DNA from: Vibrio nereis NBRC 15637
GTDB lineage: Bacteria > Pseudomonadota > Gammaproteobacteria > Enterobacterales > Vibrionaceae
Length of the DNA: 64,000 nucleotides
Reading direction: 5' to 3'
Assembly: GCF_001591105.1 (NCBI RefSeq)
Contig: NZ_BCUD01000019.1
Location: 1 to 64,000, forward strand
Both the position numbers and the translations under genes were made by a program. Position 1 is the stretch's first letter. Every line of letters starts with the position of its first letter. The notes below the pieces were generated by a model. It did no database searches. It was not told the DNA's origin and worked only from the letters and a program-made list of their open reading frames with translations. Shown piece after piece: positions 28,398 to 38,169 of this stretch.

Positions 28398-29285
28398 CTA
28401 GCCTTGCTTGCGACCCGAAATGCGACACCACTCACTTTGCTCTTTGATAGGATCAATGTGAAGTTCGTCACGGTAATAGTTTGCAACATCTTCCGCTTGC
28501 GTATCTAAAACGCCAGACATCGCGAGGTCGCCATTCGGCTTAACCAAAGACTTAATGATGGGTGAAAGTTCGCGTAGTGGACCAGCCAAAATGTTGGCAA
28601 CCACCACATCTGCAAGCAAACCTTCTGGTTGATCTTGAGGAAGGTAAACTTCGAGTTTATCGGCCACGCCATTGCGCTCGGCGTTGTCTTTTGAAGCCAG
28701 TAGCGCTTGAGGATCAATATCGATCCCGATCACTTTTTCCGCACCCAGTTTGATCGCAGCGATCGCCAAGATGCCTGAGCCACAACCGAAGTCGATAACG
28801 GTTTTACCCGCTAGGTCCAAGCCTTCTAGCCACTCAAGACAAAGGGCAGTGGTGGGGTGAGTACCCGTACCAAACGCCAAACCTGGGTCAAGCATGACAT
28901 TGACTGCGTCTGGTTCTGGCACTTCACGCCAGCTTGGGCAAATCCACAGGCGTTCACCGAATTTCATTGGGTGGAAGTTTTCCATCCATTCGCGTTCCCA
29001 GTCTTTGTCTTCAAGCTGCTCTACTTTGTAAGCAAAGCCTTCCGGGAGAAGGTTGCTTAATTTTGCTTGCTCGATAATAAAGTGGGAGTCTGCTTCCGCG
29101 TCATACAGTGCCAGAATGTCAGTATCACCCCACAAGCGAGTTTCGCCAGGCAGAGGCTCGAATACAGGGGTATCTTGTGCGTCCAAAAAGGTCACAGACA
29201 GCGCACCAGTCTCTTCCATAAGCATATCGCCGATCTGTTCGGCGTTGTCATTGGTCGCGTTGAGTTTGATTTGAATCCAAGGCAT
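28398..29285 (-). CDS. prmA: Ribosomal protein L11 methyltransferase
   Basis: This is 295 residues. It begins [20 protein letters not shown]. The SAM site is [20 protein letters not shown] near residue 160 and [14 protein letters not shown], a modified NPPY-type motif, follows near 226. [19 protein letters not shown] is characteristic of PrmA. It trimethylates L11 on several residues. It lies upstream of dusB-fis with a 139-bp gap and may have its own promoter. Confidence 0.97.
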   Translation of the reverse strand: MPWIQIKLNATNDNAEQIGDMLMEETGALSVTFLDAQDTPVFEPLPGETRLWGDTDILALYDAEADSHFIIEQAKLSNLLPEGFAYKVEQLEDKDWEREWMENFHPMKFGERLWICPSWREVPEPDAVNVMLDPGLAFGTGTHPTTALCLEWLEGLDLAGKTVIDFGCGSGILAIAAIKLGAEKVIGIDIDPQALLASKDNAERNGVADKLEVYLPQDQPEGLLADVVVANILAGPLRELSPIIKSLVKPNGDLAMSGVLDTQAEDVANYYRDELHIDPIKEQSEWCRISGRKQG

Positions 29286-29397
29286 GAGTATGTGCTCTCT
29301 TAGATGGTTAAATAGTGATTGGCGCTGAGTGTAGCAGAACTGCGTTCATTATTTGAGTATCTAGGATACCCAAAACAAAAATTGGCAGCCAAAACAA

Positions 29398-29423
29398 AAA
29401 ATGCCCACCGAAGTGAGCATTTT
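29398..29423 (-). terminator. accBC terminator
   Basis: AAAATGCCCAC (29398-29408), CGAA loop and GTGAGCATTTT (29413-29423) pair with one mismatch. On the minus strand the T-rich foot follows the accC stop by about 20 bp. Confidence 0.75.
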
Positions 29424-29442
29424 AATTGGGTTCAGTTATTGA

Positions 29443-30786
29443 TTACTGAAGACCAAGCTTCTTCTCTAGATAATGAATGTTAGTACCGCCGTGCTGGAAG
29501 TTTTCATCATTCATAATAGTGACTTGTAGAGGCACGTTAGTTTTGATGCCTTCTACAATCATCTCGCCAAGTGCGTTTTTCATACGTGCAATCGCTACGT
29601 CACGGTTTTCACCGAACGTGATCAGTTTACCGATCATTGAATCGTAGTGTGGTGGCACTGTGTAGCCAGAGTAGATGTGGGATTCCCAACGAACACCCAT
29701 ACCACCTGGAGAGTGGAAACGCTCAATCTTACCTGGAGACGGTAGGAAACGCTCTGGGTCTTCTGCGTTGATACGACACTCAATCGCATGGCCGCGGATT
29801 TTGATGTCATCCTGAGTGAATGACAGAGGCTGGCCTGCTGCGACGCGTAGCTGTTCCTTGATTAGGTCAACACCTGTTACCATTTCGGTTACTGGGTGTT
29901 CAACCTGGATACGCGTGTTCATCTCGATGAAGTAGAACTCACCGTTTTCGTATAGGAACTCAAACGTACCTGCGCCGCGGTAACCGATTTCAAGACACGC
30001 ACGAGTACAACGTTCACCGATGTACTTACGCATTTCTTCAGTGATGCCTGGAGCTGGTGCTTCTTCCACAACTTTCTGGTGACGACGCTGCATAGAACAG
30101 TCACGTTCACCTAGGTGAATGGCGCCGCCTTGGCCATCAGCAATAACCTGTACTTCAACGTGACGAGGGTTCTCAAGGAATTTCTCCATGTACACCATGT
30201 CGTTGTCGAACGCCGCTTTTGCTTCTGCACGTGTCATGGCGATAGCTTCAATCAGCTCGCCTTCGCTACGGACAACACGCATACCACGACCGCCGCCGCC
30301 GCCAGACGCCTTGATGATTACTGGGTAACCGATGCGTTTCGCGTGTGCTTTGTTTTTTGCTTCGTCGTTATCTAGTGGGCCGTCTGAACCTGGAACACAA
30401 GGAACGCCTGCTTTTTTCATTGCGTTGATTGCTGACACTTTGTCACCCATCATGCGGATAGTTTCCGCTTTAGGACCAACAAAGATGAAGCCGCTGCGCT
30501 CAACTTGCTCCGCAAAATCTGCGTTCTCAGATAGGAAGCCGTAACCAGGGTGGATAGCCACTGCACCTGTTACCTCTGCCGCAGAAATGATGCGAGGGAT
30601 GTTCAGGTAGCTGTCGATACCACGAGCAGGACCGATACATACTGTTTCGTCTGCTAACAGTACGTGCTTAAGATCGCGGTCAGCAGTCGAATGCACTGCC
30701 ACGGTCTTAATGCCTAATTCTTTACAAGCGCGAAGGATACGAAGTGCAATTTCACCTCGGTTCGCGATGACTACTTTATCTAGCAT
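29443..30786 (-). CDS. accC: Acetyl-CoA carboxylase, biotin carboxylase subunit
   Basis: This is 447 residues: [20 protein letters not shown] at the start, the ATP-grasp Gly loop ([19 protein letters not shown] near residue 158), [13 protein letters not shown], and the catalytic [17 protein letters not shown] near 286. It carboxylates biotin on AccB as the first half of malonyl-CoA synthesis. It is 15 bp downstream of accB. Confidence 0.98.
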   Translation of the reverse strand: MLDKVVIANRGEIALRILRACKELGIKTVAVHSTADRDLKHVLLADETVCIGPARGIDSYLNIPRIISAAEVTGAVAIHPGYGFLSENADFAEQVERSGFIFVGPKAETIRMMGDKVSAINAMKKAGVPCVPGSDGPLDNDEAKNKAHAKRIGYPVIIKASGGGGGRGMRVVRSEGELIEAIAMTRAEAKAAFDNDMVYMEKFLENPRHVEVQVIADGQGGAIHLGERDCSMQRRHQKVVEEAPAPGITEEMRKYIGERCTRACLEIGYRGAGTFEFLYENGEFYFIEMNTRIQVEHPVTEMVTGVDLIKEQLRVAAGQPLSFTQDDIKIRGHAIECRINAEDPERFLPSPGKIERFHSPGGMGVRWESHIYSGYTVPPHYDSMIGKLITFGENRDVAIARMKNALGEMIVEGIKTNVPLQVTIMNDENFQHGGTNIHYLEKKLGLQ

Positions 30787-30801
30787 AAGAGAGGGCCTCT
30801 A

Positions 30802-31266
30802 TTATTCGATTACAACAAGTGGTTGGTCGAATTCAACTGGTTGACCGTCTTCAGCTAGGATCGCAGTAACGACGCCAGATTTGTCCGCTTCGATTTGGTT
30901 CATCATCTTCATTGCTTCAACGATACATAGTGTTTCGCCAGCTTTAACGCTTTGACCAACTTCTACGAACGCTTTTGCGTCTGGGCTTGGAGAACGGTAG
31001 AAAGTACCGACCATTGGAGAAAGAACTTGGTGACCAGCTGGAACTGCTGGAGCCGCCGCTTCTGCTGCTGGAGCAGGTGCTGCTGCCGGAGCCGCCGGAG
31101 CTGGTGCTACTGGAGCTGGCGCTGCTGCGTAATGAACAGGAGCAGGTGCTGCAGCTGGGCCGTTACGGCTGATGCGTACCGATTCTTCACCTTCAGAGAT
31201 CTCTAGCTCAGCAATGCCAGACTCTTCAACTAGTTCGATAAGCTTCTTGATTTTACGGATATCCAT
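30802..31266 (-). CDS. accB: Acetyl-CoA carboxylase, biotin carboxyl carrier protein
   Basis: This is 154 residues: an N-terminal helix region ([19 protein letters not shown]), an Ala/Pro-rich flexible linker (residues about 37-75), and the biotinyl domain with [15 protein letters not shown], whose Lys is biotinylated. It carries carboxybiotin between AccC and the carboxyltransferase. It is the upstream partner of accC and lies 60 bp from aroQ. Confidence 0.98.
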   Translation of the reverse strand: MDIRKIKKLIELVEESGIAELEISEGEESVRISRNGPAAAPAPVHYAAAPAPVAPAPAAPAAAPAPAAEAAAPAVPAGHQVLSPMVGTFYRSPSPDAKAFVEVGQSVKAGETLCIVEAMKMMNQIEADKSGVVTAILAEDGQPVEFDQPLVVIE

Positions 31267-31326
31267 CTTTTCTTTCTCTTTTATCTTGTGAATAAGACAG
31301 CCCTAGAGGCTGCAGAGTGTTTGTTG

Positions 31327-31776
31327 TTACTTTGCCTGCAGTTTCTTAATAGCAGCAGACAAAGCAAATTCGTAACCTTGAGCACCCAATCCGCAAATCA
31401 CGCCTTCTGCTTTATCAGATAGGTACGAGTGGTGACGGAATGGCTCTCGGGCATGTACATTCGATAGATGTACTTCGATAAACGGGATCGCGACGCCTAA
31501 CAGTGCATCGCGCAGAGCGACACTGGTATGAGTGAACGCTGCAGGATTAATAATGATAAAATCCACGTTGCCATAAGCTGCGTGGATCTTTTCAATCAGT
31601 TCGTACTCGCGATTCGACTGTAAATGCTCCAGTTCAACGTCCGATTGGTGCGCCTGTTCTGTGAGTGAGTCGATAATCTGTGTTAGGGTTTGAGAGCCGT
31701 AATGTGCGGGTTCACGAAGACCTAACAGATTGAGATTAGGACCATTTAAGACAAGAATGCGTAATTTTGCTGTCAT
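31327..31776 (-). CDS. aroQ: 3-dehydroquinate dehydratase, type II
   Basis: This is 149 residues with [19 protein letters not shown] at the start (catalytic Tyr/Arg loop follows at YGSQTL), the central [17 protein letters not shown], and [19 protein letters not shown] near residue 100. It dehydrates 3-dehydroquinate in the shikimate pathway. It lies upstream of accB, as in many gamma-proteobacteria. Confidence 0.97.
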   Translation of the reverse strand: MTAKLRILVLNGPNLNLLGLREPAHYGSQTLTQIIDSLTEQAHQSDVELEHLQSNREYELIEKIHAAYGNVDFIIINPAAFTHTSVALRDALLGVAIPFIEVHLSNVHAREPFRHHSYLSDKAEGVICGLGAQGYEFALSAAIKKLQAK

Positions 31777-32025
31777 TGTGTCGCTATTTTCCTATTTCAT
31801 GATACGAACTAGAATATTCCCATATTATCGCTGACTCAGCATGGCATTATTTAACAAAACCAGCCTGAATCTTTGAAATAGACCCAGATTATAGCCAATT
31901 CAGCGCATTTAGCAGCAATTTACTGGTCTAATCTCCCAGTGCAGTGCCGTAAATTTGTAACCAAGATAACAAAAACGGTCGATGTCTGACTTTTTGTAAG
32001 GTTAATTTTGTGCCCTCACAAACAA

Positions 32026-32053
32026 AAAAGCCGCCACTTGCGTGACGGCTTTT
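32026..32053 (-). terminator. acs terminator
   Basis: AAAAGCCGCCAC (32026-32037), TTGC loop and GTGACGGCTTTT (32042-32053) pair with one mismatch, and the A run to the left gives a T run on the minus strand. It is 15 bp after the acs stop codon. Confidence 0.85.
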
Positions 32054-32068
32054 GAATCATTGGGCGTT

Positions 32069-34018
32069 TTAAACAAGCTCGGCTTTTTCTGCAATCAGCT
32101 TATCAACCACGCTTGGATCCGCCAGTGTTGATGTATCACCAAGGTTGCCGGTATCACCAGTGGCAATCTTGCGCAGAATACGGCGCATAATTTTACCTGA
32201 ACGCGTTTTCGGCAAAGAGTCTGTCCAGTGCAGTACGTCTGGTGTTGCGATTGGGCCAATCTCTTTACGTACCCAAGCTTTGACTTCTTTATGCAGCTCT
32301 GCTGATGGGAATTCACCGTCGTTGAGCGTGATGTACGCATAAATCGCTTGGCCTTTAATGTCGTGTGGGATACCCACAATTGCGGCTTCAGCAATCTTAT
32401 CATGCGCCACGAGCGCCGATTCGATTTCTGCCGTACCCATACGGTGTCCAGACACGTTCAGTACGTCATCCACACGACCTGTGATCCAGTAGTAACCGTC
32501 TTCATCGCGGCGTGCGCCGTCACCAGTGAAGTACATGCCTTTAAAGGTGGAGAAGTAAGTCTGCTCGAAGCGGTCATGGTCGCCGTAAACGGTGCGCATT
32601 TGACCTGGCCATGAATCGAGGATAACGAGGTTACCTTCGGTTGCGCCTTCAATCACGTTGCCCATGTTATCCACTAGCGCAGGCTGTACGCCAAAGAATG
32701 GACGCGTTGCAGAGCCAGGTTTCAGCTCGGTTGCACCTGGAAGCGGAGTGATCAGAATGCCACCTGTTTCGGTTTGCCACCACGTATCGACAATCGGTGA
32801 TTTTTCTTCGCCAATCGTTTTGTAGTACCACTCCCACGCTTCTGGGTTGATTGGTTCGCCAACCGAGCCCATCACACGCAGGCTTTGACGAGTGGTGCCT
32901 TCAACTGCTTCGTCACCTTTCGCCATCAACGCACGAATTGCGGTTGGTGCCGTGTACAAAATGCTGACTTGGTGTTTATCAACCACTTCACTCATACGCG
33001 CTGTTGTTGGGTACGTTGGTACGCCTTCAAACAGAATGGTTTTCGCGCCGTTCGCCAGTGGGCCGTAAATCAGGTACGTGTGACCGGTGATCCAACCCAC
33101 ATCTGCTGTACACCAGAAGGTGTCACCCGGTTGGTAATCAAATACGTATTTAAACGTCATTGCCGCGTACACTAGGTAGCCACCTGTGGTGTGTAGAACA
33201 CCTTTTGGCTTACCCGTCGACCCTGAGGTGTACAGAATAAACAGTGGGTCTTCCGCTTTCATTTCTTCTGGTGGGCAGTCGTCAGAGACGTTCGCGGTTG
33301 CTTCATGCCACCAAACATCGCGGTGCTCGTGCCATTCCACATCGCCACCTGTGCGTTGTAGAACCAGCACTTTGCTGATGGTTTTGACTTCTGGGTTAGT
33401 CAGCGCTTCATCGACGTTTTTCTTCAGAGGCACAGCGCGACCACCGCGTAGACCTTCGTCTGCGGTAACGACGACTTTAGCGTCTGAGTCGATGATTCGG
33501 CCTGAAAGCGCTTCTGGTGAGAAACCACCGAATACCACGGTATGCACCGCACCGATACGAGTACACGCCAGCATTGCCACGGCCGCTTCTGGAACCATTG
33601 GCATGTATAGACAAACCACGTCACCTTTGCGTACGCCTTGTTCTTTCAGCGCGTTAGAAAAACGACACACTTCTTTGTGCAGTTCGTTGAAGGTGAGTGT
33701 TTTGTCATCTGACGGGTCATCGCCTTCCCAAATGATTGCGACTTCATCCCCACGCTCAGCCAGGTGACGGTCGATACAGTTTGCAGAAACGTTGAGTGTG
33801 CCATCTTCGAACCAACGAATATCAACGTGACCAGTGTCAAACGAAGTGCTTTTCACTTGCGTGAACGGCTTGATCCAATCAACAATCTTTCCGTGCTCGC
33901 TCCAGAAACCCTCTGGGTTCGTCACTGACTGTTCGTACATGGCTAGGTAGGTGTCATTATCCGCATGTGTGTTTGCTTTAATGTTCTCTTTTACCGGATA
34001 AATATGGGCTTCACTCAT
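32069..34018 (-). CDS. acs: Acetyl-CoA synthetase
   Basis: This is 649 residues with the AMP-binding signature [19 protein letters not shown] near residue 265, [16 protein letters not shown] near 414, and the C-terminal [15 protein letters not shown] that bears the regulatory acetyl-lysine. It activates acetate to acetyl-CoA through acetyl-AMP. Size and motifs are complete. It sits near actP, crbS and crbR, which form the acetate switch known in Vibrio cholerae. The 207 bp upstream contain repeated TTAG/CTAA words. Confidence 0.98.
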   Translation of the reverse strand: MSEAHIYPVKENIKANTHADNDTYLAMYEQSVTNPEGFWSEHGKIVDWIKPFTQVKSTSFDTGHVDIRWFEDGTLNVSANCIDRHLAERGDEVAIIWEGDDPSDDKTLTFNELHKEVCRFSNALKEQGVRKGDVVCLYMPMVPEAAVAMLACTRIGAVHTVVFGGFSPEALSGRIIDSDAKVVVTADEGLRGGRAVPLKKNVDEALTNPEVKTISKVLVLQRTGGDVEWHEHRDVWWHEATANVSDDCPPEEMKAEDPLFILYTSGSTGKPKGVLHTTGGYLVYAAMTFKYVFDYQPGDTFWCTADVGWITGHTYLIYGPLANGAKTILFEGVPTYPTTARMSEVVDKHQVSILYTAPTAIRALMAKGDEAVEGTTRQSLRVMGSVGEPINPEAWEWYYKTIGEEKSPIVDTWWQTETGGILITPLPGATELKPGSATRPFFGVQPALVDNMGNVIEGATEGNLVILDSWPGQMRTVYGDHDRFEQTYFSTFKGMYFTGDGARRDEDGYYWITGRVDDVLNVSGHRMGTAEIESALVAHDKIAEAAIVGIPHDIKGQAIYAYITLNDGEFPSAELHKEVKAWVRKEIGPIATPDVLHWTDSLPKTRSGKIMRRILRKIATGDTGNLGDTSTLADPSVVDKLIAEKAELV

Positions 34019-34142
34019 TGCTTCTCTCCTTGTGCTTCACTTCAGTTCGATTAGTGAAATGAAGCAAGTGTCCGTTTAAAACGATTTACGTTATACAAAG
34101 TCCCTACGCCTATAACTTTCCTGCACAGGGTTAGATTCGACA

Positions 34143-34152
34143 ATTAGACTTT
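34143..34152. promoter_or_regulatory. 10-mer shared with the actP operon upstream region
   Basis: ATTAGACTTT occurs here, about 125 bp upstream of acs. The same word occurs inverted at 44461-44470, upstream of yjcH-actP. A further TTAG to CTAA pair lies at about 34182-34200. It is a candidate site for a shared regulator such as CrbR. Confidence 0.25.
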
Positions 34153-34225
34153 AGGATGATAGGCGCCTTTTTGCTTAATAATTAGTCTGTTATGTCTAAA
34201 AGTGAGAGTTTGATCGACAGATCGT

Positions 34226-34861
34226 CTAGCGGGTATAAGGCAGATTTAGACTAGGCAGATCACCTTTTGTTAGGCGAACGAATACAAGCGCGGCAGAAAT
34301 GGCGTCTTGCAGCGCGTCATGCTTGTTTTTCTGTTGTGGCAGATCGAGGTGTTTACAGATGGCGTCTAAGCTCAGATCGAAATACGCGTTGGGCAGGTGG
34401 CGTTCCAATTTGTCGTGATAAATCTGGCTGACTTCAATCAGTGGGTTGGGCAGTGGAAAACCGAGGTGTCTTTTGCACGCTAAATCGAGGATCTTTTTGT
34501 CATAGCGGATGTGATAGCCCACCAGCGGCCGGTTACCAACGAAATTGAGCAGGCGAATCAGCGCTTGTTTTTCGTCAATACCATCCGCGAGATCTTGGTG
34601 GCGGATCTGGTGGATTTTGATTGAGTTTGAGTCTAGTGACTGAGGGGCTCTTAGCCTGACTTCAAACGGCTGGCTGGTGATAATGCGATTATCAATGATT
34701 TTGGTCGCGGCGATGGTGACCAGCTCAGCACGGTTTGGGTCCAAGCTGGTGGTTTCGCAGTCGAGCGACACGTATTCGCCTTTCTGAACCGACGCAAATA
34801 ACGGCCGATAAGGAGAACCTTTGAGTTTGTAATACCAGTAAAGGCGTTGCAGTGCGTTCAT
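34226..34861 (-). CDS. DnaQ-family 3'-5' exonuclease
   Basis: From MNALQRLYWYYKLKGSPYRP this is 211 residues. The exonuclease motifs are YVSLDCETTSLDPNRAEL (Exo I, Asp-x-Glu), VGYHIRYDKKILDL (Exo II) and NKHDALQDAISAALV (Exo III, His-x4-Asp). The fold is that of DNA polymerase III epsilon. It lies 10 bp after the DUF294 protein gene and is probably co-transcribed with it. This pair is often found near acetate genes. Its nucleic acid target is unknown. Confidence 0.9.
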   Translation of the reverse strand: MNALQRLYWYYKLKGSPYRPLFASVQKGEYVSLDCETTSLDPNRAELVTIAATKIIDNRIITSQPFEVRLRAPQSLDSNSIKIHQIRHQDLADGIDEKQALIRLLNFVGNRPLVGYHIRYDKKILDLACKRHLGFPLPNPLIEVSQIYHDKLERHLPNAYFDLSLDAICKHLDLPQQKNKHDALQDAISAALVFVRLTKGDLPSLNLPYTR

Positions 34862-34871
34862 GTCATCACCT

Positions 34872-36698
34872 TTAGTCTCGGATCTGGTAGTGATAGCCAA
34901 GGAACTGTTTGAATTTTTTCACCACGTGCAGACTGTGTCGCAGAAGATCTCGTTCCGTTCTGTCCAATTGTTTTAAATCGATATGGTTGTGGCTGTGCTG
35001 ATTGGCTAGCTGCTGGCCAAGACGCAGTTTTAAGAACAATTTCAGTGCTTCGGTTAAGTTATCTGCGGTTTCTGGCTCCAGTATTTTGCGCTTGCGCAGG
35101 CTCTCGATACGCTCGAAGGTGTTGTTGTCTTCGATGCCGTATTCAAGCGATAGGGTTCGGATCCCGTGGACGACTGGGAAAATACCACCGCTTTTCAGAT
35201 CCACACCTTGTTTATCGCTTTTGACGTTACCAAACAGCGTCAGTGGTAGGCTGAATTGCAGTGCTGGGCGGCAGAAGTCTTGCAGCGCCAGCATGTTATT
35301 GAGCATCAGCTTACGTAGATGCTCTTTTACCGGGTCAAGCAAGGCAGTGTTACCCGCAACGGCATGCGCGTCGGTGAAAATCGCCAAGTCCATCACTTGC
35401 TCGGACGACGTGGCTTTCGCCCACTGGCTGAGAGTGCTCTTCCAGTCGGTTTGATTTTTTACCCACTTGGGATTGTTCACCATCACGTTACCTGGACAAA
35501 GCGGATAACCAAGCTGCTGTAAGGTGTGGGTGAATTTTTCCATAACAGGCTCACACTGATGCCAGTGCAATCCATCTTTGATGATCAGCGCGTTGTCTTG
35601 GTCGGTTTTTAGAATTTGCTCTCCGCGACCTTCTGAGCCAAGCACGACCAAACAGCAGTGGTCATGCAGGGCGGGTGGCACCACTAATTCAAACGCTTTT
35701 TCGATGATTTGCTCGTTGACCGCCGAGATCAGCTCCATGATGAATCGGGTACGTATGCCGTTACTGAGTAGGCTGTCGACCAACTGGCGCTGTCGGTTTG
35801 AAGCGATGGCCAACTCCTCAATACTGGAGGCGCGGGCAATACTTAAGGTCAGCACGTGAGAGTGAGTTGAGAACGCACTGAGGATCTGGGTCATATCCAG
35901 CATACCGACCGCGTCTTTGCCATCGGCAACCATGACGCGTTTCATGCGATTTCGCGTCATCTTAATCATCGCATTAAATAAGAAATCACCATCGTCGACA
36001 TGGATGACCGGGAACGTGGCGATTGTACCCACTGGGGTATCGAGTGGGTGGCCGTCCAGCATCACGGCATGCAGCATGTTGGTGCGTGTAATGATGCCGT
36101 AAGGCAACTGATGTGGGTCATCCAGTAGGCGCATGTCATCATCATTCAATCGCACTAGCGCCGAATCGATACCGTTAGACTTGAGCGTTTGGGTAACTTC
36201 ATTCAGTGGCTGCTCTGGCGGCAAGATCATTGCAGGGTGATAGATGTCTTTATCGACTTTAGTCAGAATAAACTCGGCCAAGTTTTGCTGTTGTTGGGCC
36301 GCCTCGATCAATTCCTGACGTCTGGCGAGGTTATTATCAAAGTAGGCAGCGAACTGACCATTTTCGTTGTAGAGTTCGAGAAAGACAGCCTTTGGCAGCA
36401 AGTAAGCCAGTGTGTCTTCCAGTGCTACATAGGTATGCCGCGTTTTGCCTTCAAATAACGCACGCACATCAAACAGATCATCATTGGCGTAGTGGGCAAA
36501 AATCTCGCTCCCGTCTTGCGAACGCTCTTCAACTGCGCCTTTAATCAGTACCAGTAGATGCTCGCTGTCTTCTCCGGCGGTTAAGACCGTCTCTTTGTCT
36601 CTGAAGTAAGCGACATCCAAAGACGACCTGAGCCTATGCTGCTGCGCTTCATCCAGGCAGTCAAACGGGGGCGTGTGCATGTTAAATTTGTCAGGCAT
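34872..36698 (-). CDS. cNMP-binding, CBS and DUF294 nucleotidyltransferase-like protein
   Basis: This is 608 residues. Residues about 15-125 form a cyclic-nucleotide-binding-like domain (VLTAGEDSEHLLVLIKGAVE). Two CBS motifs follow (about 150-280, with RVMVADGKDAVGMLDMTQIL). Then comes a DUF294 nucleotidyltransferase-like domain with VVLGSEGRGEQILKTDQDNA near 352, whose GSEGR and DQD residues resemble GlnD/PII uridylyltransferases. A helical C-terminal domain ends the protein. The layout suggests a signal-integrating nucleotidyltransferase. Its substrate is unknown. It is paired with the exonuclease gene and divergent from the MFS gene. Confidence 0.88.
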   Translation of the reverse strand: MPDKFNMHTPPFDCLDEAQQHRLRSSLDVAYFRDKETVLTAGEDSEHLLVLIKGAVEERSQDGSEIFAHYANDDLFDVRALFEGKTRHTYVALEDTLAYLLPKAVFLELYNENGQFAAYFDNNLARRQELIEAAQQQQNLAEFILTKVDKDIYHPAMILPPEQPLNEVTQTLKSNGIDSALVRLNDDDMRLLDDPHQLPYGIITRTNMLHAVMLDGHPLDTPVGTIATFPVIHVDDGDFLFNAMIKMTRNRMKRVMVADGKDAVGMLDMTQILSAFSTHSHVLTLSIARASSIEELAIASNRQRQLVDSLLSNGIRTRFIMELISAVNEQIIEKAFELVVPPALHDHCCLVVLGSEGRGEQILKTDQDNALIIKDGLHWHQCEPVMEKFTHTLQQLGYPLCPGNVMVNNPKWVKNQTDWKSTLSQWAKATSSEQVMDLAIFTDAHAVAGNTALLDPVKEHLRKLMLNNMLALQDFCRPALQFSLPLTLFGNVKSDKQGVDLKSGGIFPVVHGIRTLSLEYGIEDNNTFERIESLRKRKILEPETADNLTEALKLFLKLRLGQQLANQHSHNHIDLKQLDRTERDLLRHSLHVVKKFKQFLGYHYQIRD

Positions 36699-36895
36699 GA
36701 TTTACCTACAAGTACAAAGAGACCATATTGGCAAGTGTGACAAATTCAGGCTGAACCGCCAGACGACTTTGGTCGAACGGCTCATCATTGCATTTTTGCA
36801 TAATAAGGAAACGCAGCGGTGAGCAATCTTCCCTTTTTAAGCACGTGAAAAAGGGTGATACTACCCACGCTTTTTCATATGCATCTGAGGTTTTT

Positions 36896-38074
36896 ATGTT
36901 TACCCCGTCACCTTATGGGTGGATTTCCCAATATTTTGCGGGCTTTTTCTTCGCTTATGGCGTGTATTTGCCTTTCTGGGCGCTTTGGTTTGAAGAGCAG
37001 GGCGTTTCCCCAACCGATATTGGTTTACTGGTCGGTATTGGCTTTGCCACTCGCTGTGTCGCTAATATGGTTTTGACGCCTCGCATCCATAAAGTCGAGC
37101 ATCTTATGCCAGCGCTGCGTTGGCTGAGTTTTGCGTCACTGCTGTTTGTTGCCTTCCACTTTTTCACCGGCGGCAGTTTCTGGTTGATGGCTATCGCAAC
37201 CATCTTGTTTAACTCGTGTTGTGGACCGATCGTTCCTCTTTCGGATGCGATGGCGAACTACTATGCGCGTCTTAAAATGCTGGACTACGGTCGCACCCGT
37301 TTGTGGGGCTCGATTGCGTTTATCGCTGGCTCTACCGTGGTGGGGTTCTTGGTTGCTAAGTTTGGCACTGACATGATCATCTATACCGCGCTAGCTGGTG
37401 TGTTTGCTTCTTTAGTATTTAGCATGCGCAGCACCAATCCAATGCCAGTAACGACAGAAGAAGACCATGCCGAGCGACCAAAACTGTCTGAGTTACTCAG
37501 AGATCTTCCGGTGGTGAAGTTCTTATTGTTAGTCGCTTTGATCCAAGGCAGTCACGCTGCTTACTACAGTTTTAGTTCTATTTATTGGAAAGAAGCGGGT
37601 CACTCCGAAGACATCATTGGTTACTTATGGAGCCTCGGCGTGGTGGCTGAAGTGGGCGTATTTGCATTCAGTAAGCGATTATTTTCGGGCTGGTCACTGC
37701 GCACCCTGTTTGTCGTGGCGTCATTGGGCGTTATCGCGCGTTGGGGCCTGACGGCATCCACCACCGCGATTGCCGCTCTGGTGATGATCCAGCTTTTGCA
37801 CGGGGTGACGTTTGCGATGGCACATATTGCCGCCATTCAGTACATCCAGCATTCTGAACAACGTAAGATTGTTGCGCTGCAGGCACTGTATAACGCGATC
37901 CCATTAGGGGCATTCATCGCGTTGATGACCACGTTAAGTGGCTGGGGCTACGAAAACTGGGGCGCGAATGTCTTCTGGGCGATGGCCTTGATGGGCGTTT
38001 TGGCACTCTTTATTCGAGTAGAGCCGACAGGGGAACCTCGCGAAAAGGTTATGAAAGCTGAACCACAGAATTAA
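36896..38074 (+). CDS. MFS transporter, HcaT-like
   Basis: From MFTPSPYGWISQYFAGFFF (GAGG upstream) this is 392 residues with about 12 membrane segments. Features such as FFAYGVYLPFWALWFEEQG near residue 18 and LKMLDYGRTRLWGSIAFIAG near 125 match the HcaT (3-phenylpropionate permease-like) group. The substrate cannot be deduced. The frame upstream to 36788 is open but lacks family residues. A terminator follows at 38115. Confidence 0.85.
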   Translation: MFTPSPYGWISQYFAGFFFAYGVYLPFWALWFEEQGVSPTDIGLLVGIGFATRCVANMVLTPRIHKVEHLMPALRWLSFASLLFVAFHFFTGGSFWLMAIATILFNSCCGPIVPLSDAMANYYARLKMLDYGRTRLWGSIAFIAGSTVVGFLVAKFGTDMIIYTALAGVFASLVFSMRSTNPMPVTTEEDHAERPKLSELLRDLPVVKFLLLVALIQGSHAAYYSFSSIYWKEAGHSEDIIGYLWSLGVVAEVGVFAFSKRLFSGWSLRTLFVVASLGVIARWGLTASTTAIAALVMIQLLHGVTFAMAHIAAIQYIQHSEQRKIVALQALYNAIPLGAFIALMTTLSGWGYENWGANVFWAMALMGVLALFIRVEPTGEPREKVMKAEPQN

Positions 38075-38114
38075 CCCTAACTCGTTGAGATAACTATTCA
38101 TCCTTAGTTAAATG

Positions 38115-38142
38115 AAACCTCTCCCCGCGGAGAGGTTTTTTT
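38115..38142 (+). terminator. Terminator after the MFS gene
   Basis: AAACCTCTCC (38115-38124), CCGC loop, GGAGAGGTTT (38129-38138) and seven T in all form a stable intrinsic terminator upstream of crbS. Confidence 0.9.
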
Positions 38143-38169
38143 ATGGATTGGAAAAGATAAGGATATCGG

